NCBI GenBank assembly: GCA_015183035.1
Contig: JACZZP010000016.1
Coordinates: forward strand, 2,145,821-2,209,820
Direction: 5' to 3'
Source: Meloidogyne chitwoodi
Taxonomy: Eukaryota > Nematoda > Chromadorea > Rhabditida > Meloidogynidae
DNA: 64,000 bases
Shown: positions 32,340-42,864 of the stretch, one piece after another
How positions within the stretch are numbered: position 1 is the first letter of the stretch
Layout of the letters: each line of letters starts with the position of its first letter
Notes under the pieces: model-generated
What the model was told of the DNA's origin: nothing
Seen by the model: the letters and a program-made list of their open reading frames with translations, nothing else
Databases searched by the model: none
Program-made: the position numbers and the translations under genes

Positions 32340-35300
32340 ATGGATTCAGAAGCGACTGAAATCATAAACTTTTCTTCTTGCGGACCAAACGTGCGGACAT
32401 TAACAAGAAATAAGTTCGGTCATCTAATTGAAAAGTTAGTGGAATATTTCTCGCCTACTAATTCAACTAACAAACATGATCAAAACGGAATATGTGAAAT
32501 TTTTGACCAGCTTCAGCAATTTATTGAAAGGGATTTTTCAATGAGTAGAAAGTATTTTGGTATTAACTATTTTATTTCATTTAATTTTGCAGAATGGACG
32601 GATTGAATGTTAATAACAATGCAAAGATACTTTATCTTCACATGCTTTACTTGAAAAATAAGTTAAGACAATCAGAACTTTTACCTCAAAAAGTTACTGA
32701 TGTAATCTACGCGCTACAGCAGATTACTAAACTTTCACATGACCAGTACTATGGTCCAATTAGAGCCTTGGAAAATAGGAAACTTCAAATTTCCTTGGGT
32801 ATGTTTTTCCATGATGCAATGTAGCTGCCTTAACCTTTTCAGGCTTGGTTGAAGTACTTACTGAGTTGTTTGTTTTAGACATCGATATTTTTGGTATCCA
32901 ACTTAATTCATATGAAAAATGTTGTAAGTTCCGGCGTTCAATTGGAAATGCACTTATGAATTTGGTATATCAGCAACGAGATGCTAAATTCCGTCTGTGT
33001 ACAAATCGTCAATTTTTACTTAGAGTTGCTGATGTAATTGAGCTTATATATCCTTTGATTCAGGTTAATTATTAAAATTAATATTTTTATAATTTAATCA
33101 ATTAAGTTTTATGCTGGCCTTATTCAAAATGTTTCTTACAATGTGGATCATACTATTTGGCACCATTTGGCAATTATTGTGCCTCCCCTTGTTCGCTCAG
33201 CAGTTAATATTTCGCTAACAGAATGTGATGGTAGAAAAATTTTTGATCTTGTAACGCTTCCATCCCAACGTAAACAGCAATTGCTTAAACTTCTCTCTGC
33301 ATTGTGGAATCTTGCTGAAAATCCTATAGAGAATAAACGAGTAATGGTTAGTTATTTACATAATAGTACTTTCGATTAAATTATCTTTGATAAAGTTTCA
33401 CGTTCTATGTTCTAGATTGAGGGTTAATATAAATCATTTTTCTTTGAACATAATGTGGCACTTGTGCAGAACGGGGGGCTCTTCTGCGGATTTTTTTTTT
33501 GCGGACTTTTTTCTATATAATTTATTAGTATATATTATTTGATTTTTGCTTTAAGGCAAATAAAAGGTTAATTGCTAACAAAAAGGTGTAAATGTTTCTG
33601 ACCTAGTCATTTACATCTTTGTTAATCGTTTATTTAGAAAAATGATTAAATCGCTTAAAAACTTAACTTTGTTACAATTATACAACAAGATCAGCTTACC
33701 AGAAGAGAAATTTCAAGAATTGTTGGTAGATCTTAAATTGCTTCATCAACTCTGGCAGAAACTGAAAAGACGCCATAAAACTGAATTTGGAACTGCGGAA
33801 ACAACACTTGAGAACTGCATTCATGAATTTGTTTGGAGACAATGTTTTAAAGGACCAGATAGTTTTTTCCATTTAATCTCACAAATTGTCAATCATGATT
33901 CTTATTTGTGTAAATAAAATCTTAACTCCTTTTATTTGCCTTAAAACAAAAATCAAATAATATAAAAAAAGTCCGCAGAAGAGTCCCCCGTTCTGCACAA
34001 GTGCCCATAATGTTTTATTCTTAATCTACATTTTTAATATTATGTATATATGATCTTGCTTTCATTTAGTAAATTTAAGTGTAATGATGTTCCAGAATTT
34101 GTCCCTATGTTACTACGTATAATGCGTTGTGATCAAAGTGAACTACAATTAATCCAGGCAGCTACTGGAATATTAAAACACTTGAGTGGTAGTATTTATG
34201 TTTAAATCAATAAAAATTTTATTCTTCAGATTATTTGCTACAATTTCCTGAGTTATCTACGAAAATCATACGAAAAGGGACGACATCAGCATTTATGCGA
34301 CAGTTGACTTCTTCTTCTTCAGATCTAGTTACCGATTCACTAAGTGCACTCTATACGCTTTCTAGGCATCCAATTGTTGTCAGGGAAATTCTTTCTAATG
34401 AATCATATATTCAACAAGTGCTGTCATTTAAATTCTTTTCAATTAAGTGTCAAAAAATTTTAAGATTGGTTATCTGACTCGAAATACGAATCAGAGTATT
34501 TCTCGAGCTTCAAGATTGGTACTTAACAATGTTTATTCTGCAACGGCATATTTTGCTTTTCAACATGATAGACATTTAGCCAAATTTCCGATTGATTCAA
34601 GTATCTTTGCTTACAGTTATCATTCCAATTTTCATTTATAATTATCGTTTTCAGATTTACTTATATCGCCTTTGTATAATACTAATGATTATTCGCTTTC
34701 GAGAACTCATTTTTCAAGCGAAAAACCAAATAATGCCTTTAAACTTGAAAGTAACCTTATTTAATACTTATTATATTTTTACATCAACTTTAAAGATTAT
34801 GTCGAGAGAAAAAATGATCACATTGAGGACAGCAAACTTGAAAACAACGATGTTGTAAGTCCGTCGCTAGACTCAGGTGGACAAGATTTACCAACCAGTG
34901 TTATGTGCACTAGAAATGCGAGCTCACGTAGTTCTTTTAATTCCGCAGATATGAAGGTTACTTCGACAAATTATATTATTTTCCAAATTTTCAGTTTAAT
35001 AATCTAACTTCTACCTCACAATCAGTCCGAAGCAGTGTTAGTCAATCTCCAACTAGTGCCGCGGATTTACCAGATTCTCCTTCCCAATGTTCTTCGAATA
35101 AAGTTTTCCAATTGAAAGAAATGGAGGTAAATCTTTTGACTATGAAATTTAAACTTTCCTAACATACAGTTACAAATTCTAAAAGCATTGGATGAGAATA
35201 GGAACAGTGGTCACTGCACAACTGCAGATATAAGTGGAAATTCTGATGTTCACACTGCCAGTAGTGTGATTAAAAACTCTGCCAATGATTCTTGCGTGTT

Positions 35301-36151
35301 GTTAAAAGATCACTCGAGGTTTTTGCTTTCATTAATTATTGTTAGTATTGAATTATTATGATTTGTTTAAATCAACAGTGAAGGAATTCTGGCTGAGGCT
35401 ATTCGTGATTACATGCCAAAACCTAAAGAACCGAACGTTGGTGCTACCCGAAGTTCAACGCCTATTTTAACACCAATTTCTTGTAACAGTCCATGCAAGG
35501 TACTTTCTGAAAACGATGAACCCAAGCATAAAGGTTATTTCAATTATAAAATATATAATCTTAAACCTTAAGGATGTACTCTATTGCTTGAAGAATGTAT
35601 TCGGAAAGCAATGCCTTCAAAGCATAGTATAAATTCGTACCAATTTGAAGGCGGGAATACATCTTCTTCAAGAACCTCCTCATCAAATGCAAAAATACAG
35701 CATAATAAGTTTAATTTATTTAATATTTTAAATATTTTTTATATTTCACAATCAGTAGTGAAGAAGATTTTCATTCTGGAGTTGAGAAAGATTTCATAGA
35801 AAGTGGAAATAATGTTGTAAATGCTCAACTAATCGTTCTAGATTGCTTAAATGTATCGACAAATAATAAAAGTCAATCATTTAAAACAGAAAAGGACATT
35901 CGGTAAACAGATTATTTTGAATTATATTTTTTAATCATGTTGAATGATTTTATTAATAAAGGATTAACAAATTGTTTCTTCCATCTTGTTCAAATATACC
36001 AATGTCGATCGAATCTGGTAAGCAAAGACTGAACAATCGAAAATATAAAAATCATCGTGTAATTTCATCTGTTTCCGATGATGGCTTACAAATAAATGAT
36101 TCACAATCTTCAACATATTTAGATTCTGCAAACGTTCAGCAGTCAAAATAA
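32340..36151 (+). CDS. apr-1: APC-related protein (armadillo repeats), APR-1
   Basis: From ATG 32340, many short-intron exons encode armadillo-like helices: GNALMNLVYQQRDAKFRLC, QQLLKLLSALWNLAENPIENKRVM, FVPMLLRIMRCDQSELQLIQAATGILKHLSG and LVTDSLSALYTLSRHP. The SALWNLAENPIENK segment matches the APC armadillo signature. The Ser-rich C-terminal part has two motifs like the ECISSAMPK repeats of APC: ILAEAIRDYMPKPKEP and LLEECIRKAMPSKHS. A possible SAMP-like region is SQSPTSAADLPDSPS. It stops at TAA 36149-36151. In C. elegans APR-1 is the APC homologue of the Wnt beta-catenin pathway. A Merlin-like transposon occupies the intron after NKRVM, and the acceptor that keeps frame is aaatttaag before TGTAATGATG. 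Confidence 0.85.
33457..34005 (+). mobile_element. Merlin-like (IS1595/ISXO2-type) transposon with 8-bp target duplication
   Basis: Terminal inverted repeats ggcacttgtgcagaacgggg... and their complement end the element. The 8-bp duplication cataatgt lies at 33449-33456 and 34006-34013. Length is 549 bp, with internal inverted tracts (tttgctttaaggcaaataaaagg and its complement). It carries a fragment of a transposase gene and is inserted in an apr-1 intron. Confidence 0.8.
33642..33917 (+). pseudogene. Transposase C-terminal fragment in the Merlin-like element
   Basis: A frame of about 90 codons includes LHQLWQKLKRR, ETTLENCIHEFVWRQC and FHLISQIVNHD. The order (xxWxxLKrr, then HEFxWR, then a hydrophobic helix) matches the C-terminal end of IS1595/ISXO2-like DDE transposases. 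The upstream catalytic domain is missing, so this is a remnant and not an active enzyme. It lies on the same strand as apr-1, within the intron. Confidence 0.6.
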
Positions 36152-36383
36152 ATGGTATTGCGAAGAAACGGCCAGTCTCTTAAGTGCTTTATTTTTAATA
36201 GAATAATGAACCTTTCAAATTATATATAATTTAATAATTAATTTCTTATTTTTAATAAATTATTAAAATTGCCAGTAATGTATAAATATTAATTAAATTT
36301 TTAATTTATTAAATATTTTATAGTTTTTTGGTTTTAAAATATTTCCTTTTTAAAATAAAGTTTTTTTATAGACCTGAAAGGCA

Positions 36384-37423
36384 ATGAGCACACAATCCCA
36401 AGAGGCTCAACAAGCGTATCAACTAGCTTATCAGGAATATCAACAACAAGCAGCACAATTTCAAGAACAACAAGCAGCACAATTTCAACAACAAGCTCAA
36501 TTTCAACAACAACAACAAGTTGGATTCAATCAGAAATACAAAAGTACGCTTTGCAATATCTGGTGAGAAATTTAATGTGTATTTAATTTTAATCATCATA
36601 TCCTTAAATCCATAATGAATTTAATTATAATTTGGTTCGAAAACAATACTGACAATGAGACTTAACCGTCGCTAAAAATAGTTTTATTTAGAAAATGCTT
36701 GGCTAATTTTAAATGGAAATTTTTTTATTTTCAGGTTGATGGAAGGAGTTTGTCCTCGTGGCAGACTTTGTCACTATGCACATGGAATTAGAGAACTTAA
36801 CTATAGGTCTGACCATTATTTTGAGTTTTTAAATATAATTTTATTTGTAGTCAATACTACACTCTGTGGAACACTTCTACTAGTGTGACTACGCCCGTAA
36901 AGTGAGCTGAATTTTTAAAAAATAATTAAACTTATCGCTAGGAAATTGTTACATTAGTAGATTGTTAAATATATGCAATTTTAGAACAGAGGATTGTCAG
37001 AACAAATTTTTTAAGACGGCTATTTGCCAATTCTGGCAACAAAAAGGCACATGTAATAATGGAGATACGTGTAAATGGGCCCATGGTGAGATTTTACAAT
37101 TATCTTTTCATTTTAAATTTGTAAAATTTTTTTTAAAGACTTAAAATTTTAATTTTAGGTGAACAGGAACTAAGACGATCAGTATGAATTTTTGATCACT
37201 AATGAAACTCCTAATTATCATTTTATTAAAGGAAAATGGGACAGGAAGAACGGGCGATGTTTCAGGTGAGCAAACATCGAGTGTAATGATTGGCCCACAA
37301 CTTGGACCTTTACCAATAAAACTTGAAGATACAGATATACTACAATTTATCAATAACGACCCGACTACAAATGATAGAAAACGTAATTGGGAAGAAGCTG
37401 GTTTGGAGATTGTGGATAAATAA
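36384..37423 (+). CDS. Tandem CCCH zinc-finger protein (TTP/TIS11 type)
   Basis: ATG 36384 follows a strong acceptor (tttttttatag) and a 14-base leader, 233 bp after the apr-1 stop. The N-terminus is Gln-rich (QEYQQQAAQFQEQQ). Two fingers have exact C-x8-C-x5-C-x3-H spacing: YKSTLCNIWLMEGVCPRGRLCHYAHG and FKTAICQFWQQKGTCNNGDTCKWAHGE. The linker is short. The C-terminal tail (GPLPIKLEDTDILQF ... NWEEAGLEIVDK) ends at TAA 37421-37423. TTP-type fingers bind AU-rich RNA in 3' UTRs and control mRNA stability or translation. Nematodes use many such proteins in the germline and early embryo, but I cannot assign an orthologue. Confidence 0.82.
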
Positions 37424-37776
37424 TTATCTAAATTTTATCTAACTACATTGTATTTATATCGATGTTATCTAATTGATATCAAAAGGACAATATGTATTCT
37501 CAAGGTAAATTATCCTATTTATAAGCAATGGATTTTTATCTATATTTTCCATATATTTTATCTAAAGCTGAGAAAATTGTTTAAAATCCCTATTTTTAAT
37601 CAAAGCATGTAGAGCAAAAATTGACCCCAGGTATAAGATGAAAGTAGACTGTGATTGATTGCATTCTTGGTATGCTCATTATAATATTCTCAAATTAAAA
37701 ATTTTTGTGTTTTTCATATTATTTATACATTTTCAAAGTTTTATCTATTAAAGAATGAGTTTTATTTTACTCTATT
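37424..37776. other. Convergent 3' spacer
   Basis: AT-rich DNA between the 3' ends of the CCCH gene (+) and the DDX24 gene (-). No feature is recognised. Confidence 0.45.
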
Positions 37777-40239
37777 TCAAAAAGATAACGAAGGTAAATT
37801 GAAAGATTCTCTTTGTTTGAGTTTTGGAACTTTTCTCAGCCATTTATTCCCGCTTCGTTTTAGCATCATGCGTTTCCTAACTCGTTCTTTTGCATTGATT
37901 TTGTCTTGGTCATCATCTCCCTCTTCATGATCATTTTCTTTAGATAAGCTCAAAGGTGTGAAGGTTAGCAACATTTTTTTGAGAGTCGTTTCAATCTGCT
38001 TTAAGCTTCTAGCAAGTTCGCTGAAAGGGTTGTTTTATTTTTCAGATTTATAATAATAATTTTAGTTTTCCCACATCTTATCGCGGTCATTGCTGTCGAA
38101 ATTGTTATTGTGCGAAGAAGTCAAATTCTCATCACTATCCCAAACAAGATCCGCTTCTTTTGCCTAAGAAAACGGAATTATATTTAACCTCAGTTGTAAC
38201 GAATATTAACGGTTTGTTAATCAACAATAATAATTTTAAAATGACCATCCGTTGAAACCAGCTGCTCTTTGACCGACGTTTTCGGATTCGGTGCTCAATC
38301 GATTCAGCTTCAGTCGCCAATTTCATCAGGTATTTACAACGTTCAAACAAGTTTCGATTATCCACGGTCAGAACCTCCAAGTCATCTTCTGAATATTTTT
38401 TAAAGTTTAAGGTTTATTGTTAGTAAGAAAACCTTTTTCCATGCCACGGCATATCTTTTGATAATAATGCAAATCTGTTGGATCCACAAAAAGAATTGAA
38501 AGACCAGAATTAAAAGCTCTTGCTGTTCGTCCACTCCGGTGAATGTAATTCTACATAAAATGGAAAAATGAACAAACGAAAAGAGAACCTCAGTTGTTTG
38601 TGGTACTTGATAATGAACAATATGCCGAACTGATTGGAAATCCAAACCGCGCGCTGCAACATCTGTTGCCAATAGGATTGAATTTTCCGAAGCTAAATTT
38701 TTTAGTCACAAAAAATTTTTATAGTAAAAACATGAAAATTTTTCCAAGCTTTTCAAACGGTCCTTCTCCTTCATTCGTCCGTGCAAAATACTTGGCAAAG
38801 TACCGCTATGCTGTGTTAATTTCCTGAGAATGGCTTGCAATCGTCGAACCGCAGAAACGGAATTACAAAAGACCAGTGTACGGCCTCCATAACGTTTTAG
38901 CAAATAAAAAAGGTTTGTATCCTTAAAAGGTGAAAATATTTATCATTCAGAAAAACCTTGTGGAGAAGATCCATACAGTCCATTCGACACTCGACCAACA
39001 TGTTAGGAATTTTTTTTTCTGTGGTTAAATCAATTATAGCTAATCTCTCATTGCCTTTTCGCATGCACATTGAACGAGCAATTTGTTTGACCTGAGTTAT
39101 ATAATGCATGGATTTTTCCTTTGATATTGCGTATAAAATATAGAGATAACCTTTTGTTTTGAATCAGTTATTTGTAAGTTCCTATTTTCTTCAATCAATT
39201 CTCCAGCAGGTAGTAGAGAAATATGGTGAGTAAAAGTTAAAGTTGCGGAAAATACCAATGTTTGTAGCGGAGGTCTCTTTTCACCAATTTCAAATTGTTC
39301 CTTCCGCTTACTGAAAAAGTGGTTATTTTTTTGATGAATAAATAAACTAGAGATTGAGCTGGATCCAGACCTGGATTTTTCCTTGACTCCAGGTCCAGAG
39401 TCTGGTCCAGGTCAATAAATAAAATCCAGAATCCAGGTCAAGGATTTTTCAAAATCTCGATCTCTAAAATAAACCTATGTATATGTTTGATAAGGTGTCT
39501 GAGCTCTCGGAAGTGCCCTTCTTTCAACATCCGGTCAATCTCATCAACAATAATAACTCTCAAGCCTGATAACTCATTAAGATGTTCTTCTCCCTTAGAA
39601 GGCTTTATTATTTATAAAAAAAATAAAAACCGATTCTTTCAATGCCCAAAGACGGCCAGGTGTACCCACAATAATATCAGGACGAGATTTGAGCAAACGT
39701 TGTTGTTTTTGGATACTCATTCCACCAACAATCGCAATAGTATTCAATGCTCTTGACTTAATTTTTTCAGAAATTTGCCTGAAGACATCCCTTATCTAAA
39801 AATTTATCTAAATAAAAAAAGTCCAAAAACTTCAAAATTAAATTAAAAAATGATGAAAATATTAGACCTGAATTGCCAGCTCACGCGTTGGCGTAACTAC
39901 CAAAGCAAAAAGTTTTATATTATCCCTAGGCAAATCCATTTTTGCCTCTTCTTGCCATTTTATAAAAGTTGGAATTGCAAATGCCAATGTTTTTCCGCTA
40001 CCCTATTAAACATTAAATATTACACACATAACATCAAAACTGTTTCAGCAGCTCCAATGACATCTTTTTTATATTGAATTGCTTGAGGAATTACAGCTCT
40101 TTGAATTTGAGTTGGAGTAGTAAAGCTTAAATATAAAAATATTTCAGAAGATTAATACCATAAGAAACCCCAAAGCATTCAATCTTTTCAATAAATGTGC
40201 GGAAGTGATAATTTTGGTCCAATCATTGTCAGATTCCAT
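37777..40239 (-). CDS. DDX24: DEAD-box RNA helicase, DDX24/MAK5 family, with a DEID motif II
   Basis: The start is ATG 40237-40239 and the stop is TGA 37777-37779. Helicase motifs in order: Q-motif region [13 protein letters not shown], motif I AAETGSGKT, motif Ia [17 protein letters not shown], motif [13 protein letters not shown], motif [30 protein letters not shown] and [20 protein letters not shown] after motif II matches DDX24/MAK5, a nucleolar helicase needed for 60S subunit assembly. The C-terminal tail is basic ([26 protein letters not shown]). Motif II reads DEID where DEAD is the rule. A 119-bp hAT-like element sits in one intron (39348-39466). The 5' end faces a transposon-filled region shared with the TIMP gene. 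Confidence 0.85.
39348..39466. mobile_element. Short hAT-like MITE with 8-bp target duplication
   Basis: Ends TAGAGATTGAG (left) and the complement of TAGAGATCGAG (right) are flanked by aaataaac at 39340-39347 and 39467-39474. The interior repeats variants of ccaggtc and gacctgga. It lies in a DDX24 intron. Confidence 0.75.
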
Positions 40240-40433
40240 TTTTAAATCTGTAAGAAACTAAAAAATTTTAGATTAAATTTCCACCTAGCATCCAATCATC
40301 TCTTGTTGAGTGCCTTACGCACTCAAACAACGTAATTAAAAATGAACTGCTTACTGTCTGCTGTCTTTTTTTAACCATTCTATTTTTCAGAGGCAAATGT
40401 CCCATAAAATCTGCCATGATAATGACTCATCAT

Positions 40434-41180
40434 TAGAGATCGGATTTTTAGGTTATAACCTATTTTTTTCACAAATCAGTCTTGATGAATCAAGCTCAAA
40501 TCTGCAGTTATTTTTGAAAAATTATGTGTTTAGACGTGACCTATTGACATGTCCCAAAACCTATTTTGGCGTTTTGCAACCTAAAATAGGTTGCAACCTA
40601 TTTTGGCTTTTTGTCACCTTTTTTTGTAAATTTTCGTCAAAATTTGTAAAATTTTAAAATTTTCGTATATATTTAGACAAAATTTAAAAAAATTTTAAAA
40701 TAAAATGCAAAAATTCAGTTAAAACCCGAGTAATTACTTAAAAATATCACTAATAAAAAAGTAACAAAATATCACAATAAAAAAAGTGACAAAATGTCTC
40801 CAATAAAAAATTGACAAAATGTCACTAATAAAAAAATTGACAAAATGTCACTAATAAAAAAATTGACAAAATGTCACTAATAAAAAAATTGACAAAATGT
40901 CACTAATAAAAAAATTGACAAAATGTCACTAATAAAAAAGTGACAAAATGTCATTTTTTACGATAAATTTGCTCTATAATGCGTTTTTGACCTTTTTTTT
41001 ATCGAATTCGTTATTTTTTGTTATTTTTGCCTATAATTTTTGTAAAAATCGCCAAAATAATGAATAGAATAAAAAATTTTTTTAACCTATTTTGAAGTTT
41101 TTGTAACCTATTTTGGTCTTTTTTCCAACCTATTTAGGTACCTATTTTAAGGTTTTTGTCACCTAAAAATCCGATCTCTA
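40434..41180. mobile_element. 747-bp hAT-like non-autonomous element with 8-bp target duplication
   Basis: Perfect ends TAGAGATCGGATTTTTAGGT and complement are flanked by ctcatcat at 40426-40433 and 41181-41188. Subterminal regions reiterate aacctatttt in both orientations. The centre (about 40745-40950) holds tandem copies of a 26-bp unit, cactaataaaaaaattgac plus aaaatgt. There is no transposase frame. Confidence 0.85.
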
Positions 41181-41205
41181 CTCATCATCTTTCTTTACTT
41201 TTTAT

Positions 41206-41333
41206 GGGACACGCTTTTTTATTTAAATATACCTATATTATTAATTTTTTTGTTGGTAGAATTAAGTTTACGTGTAGGCAGTCGCGCCGTTTCAGCCGGC
41301 GCCTTTTCAGTCGAGCCTTTTCGGGCTGTACCC
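41206..41333. mobile_element. 128-bp MITE with 9-bp target duplication (family copy 1)
   Basis: It begins GGGACACGC and ends GGGCTGTACCC. The 9-bp duplication actttttat lies at 41197-41205 and 41334-41342. The right part is GC-rich with a reiterated 14-15-bp word (cagtcgcgccgtttc, agccggcgccttttc, agtcgagccttttc). It lies 25 bp from the 747-bp element. Confidence 0.8.
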
Positions 41334-41471
41334 ACTTTTTATTTATCTTTATTTTTCAATAAAAATTTTAACACCTCATTCAACTCTGATTTTTAATTAA
41401 AAAAAATTTTACTTCAAAGGTTCTAATATAGTTTTGACATTTTTCAATATTTATTTTTCATCTGTCGATAA

Positions 41472-42124
41472 ATGACAACTAATATGTTTTTTTCAGTATT
41501 ACTACTCATACTACTAAGCATAATAAATCTTACAGAAGCGTGCACATGCCAAGTAGTACCACCTGAAGTAAACTTTTGTGTTGCGGATTGGGGTAAAGTA
41601 AAAAATAAAAATTAAATTCTTTTTAAGTCGCTCGTGTTTTGGTGCTTAAAAAACATAAGGGTGTTAAAATGCCTGGAAGCATTAATCCACAAACTAATAG
41701 AAATGTGCGATACAAAGTTAAATATGAGCAAATGTTCAAGGTTTAATATTTTTTGAATCTTTATAGAAATTAAAATTTGATATTTTATTTTGATTAAAGA
41801 TAAATAGTGAAATGAAGGTTACCGAGCAAAATCTTGTCGTTTTGTCTGTCAATATTTACTCGGCAAATGACAATTCTGCATGTGGTATTCAACTCGAACG
41901 TGGACATGACTATTTACTTTCAGGTATTTAATTGTAAAAAGGAAAATTCTATCCCTTATTCAGGGAAATACATAAATGGTACGATGCAAGCATCACTATG
42001 TGGACAAATATTACTTGAAGACCTTAAAGAGTCTCGAAAACACGATATTTTGAAGTGGATTGAAGTACCAGAAAAATTAAAACAACAATTGAACAAACAA
42101 GAATTCGATTCAGCATGCAAGTAG
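41472..42124 (+). CDS. TIMP (tissue inhibitor of metalloproteinases) domain protein
   Basis: ATG 41472 gives a signal peptide (MTTNMFFSVLLLILLSIINLTEA) cut directly before CTCQVVPPEVNFCVADW. Cysteine at mature position 1 followed by TC is the TIMP signature: the free N-terminal Cys chelates the metalloproteinase zinc. Further TIMP/NTR features are VARVLVLKK, KYKVKYEQMFK, ACGIQLERGHDYLLSG, NGTMQASLCGQI and a final ACK. It stops at TAG 42122-42124. Four short introns are placed exactly. It appears to carry only the N-terminal inhibitory domain, as in other nematode TIMPs. The 1.2-kb upstream region consists largely of two transposon insertions ending 130 bp before the ATG. Confidence 0.85.
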
Positions 42125-42312
42125 TCTTATTTCATTTTTAATAACTGGATTTCTGTAACTTCGGGTTTAACCGGTCATTCTGATTTTAGTACCATTTTTA
42201 GAGTTTTTCGTCAACTATTTAATTAGTTATTTAATAGTTTTATTAATAGCATTAAGAAAATTCTTGATCCATTTGCAGAGTAAAATCATATTAAAAGAGC
42301 TTTTGATCATAA

Positions 42313-42864
42313 TCATCTTCGTCTTCGAGCACATATGAAACAGCAAAGAAGGGAAAGTAACACCGAAAGTATAATAGAGAGCGCTAGAGAAATGAGCAAT
42401 GAATTCCACCAGTCTATCCTTTAAAATATGCAGATTAAGAGAAAAATTAAATAATCCTGTAGAATCTCACCTTACATTGCTGACATAACGATTCGGCCTT
42501 GCGTCAGACCTTTCACGATATATCCATCCAGGGCCAGGGCCTTCGGCAGTGCCACAACAATAATAACTATAACTAGAAGCTTCTTGCCTTATGCAACAAG
42601 CTACAGGGCAATAATGCCTGGATAATTTTAGTAATACATTTAAATTAATGGTTATTATAAAAAAGAAGAATGTTGAATAGATACATCAACGATATTTTTC
42701 GATAAAATAAGTTTATATAGATTAAAAAGAATTAGGAATCCAGCTTGCCTTCCTCCATTTTGCAGTCCCGTGCATAGAACTTCTGCCTCTGTCCATTGAA
42801 ACCAAGAAAACTGAAGAAGCACTAATAAATGATAGCCCAAAACGTCCCAAATAAACGGTTTCAT
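42313..42864 (-). CDS. Small CC-rich single-pass membrane protein (Shisa-like layout)
   Basis: The start is at 42862-42864. A hydrophobic N-terminus leads to a short ectodomain: VLCTGLQNGGR, HYCPVACCIRQEASSYSYYCCG and PGPGWIYRERSDARPN. One membrane helix follows (SLLISLALSIILSVLLSLLCCF) and a basic tail ICARRRR, stop 42313-42315. Paired CC motifs next to a helix recall Shisa-like and other short nematode CC proteins. I cannot name it. The first intron fits best as a GC-AG intron (GGAAG|gcaagc ... ccag). A canonical GT donor further upstream would drop the first cysteine region. Confidence 0.6.
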
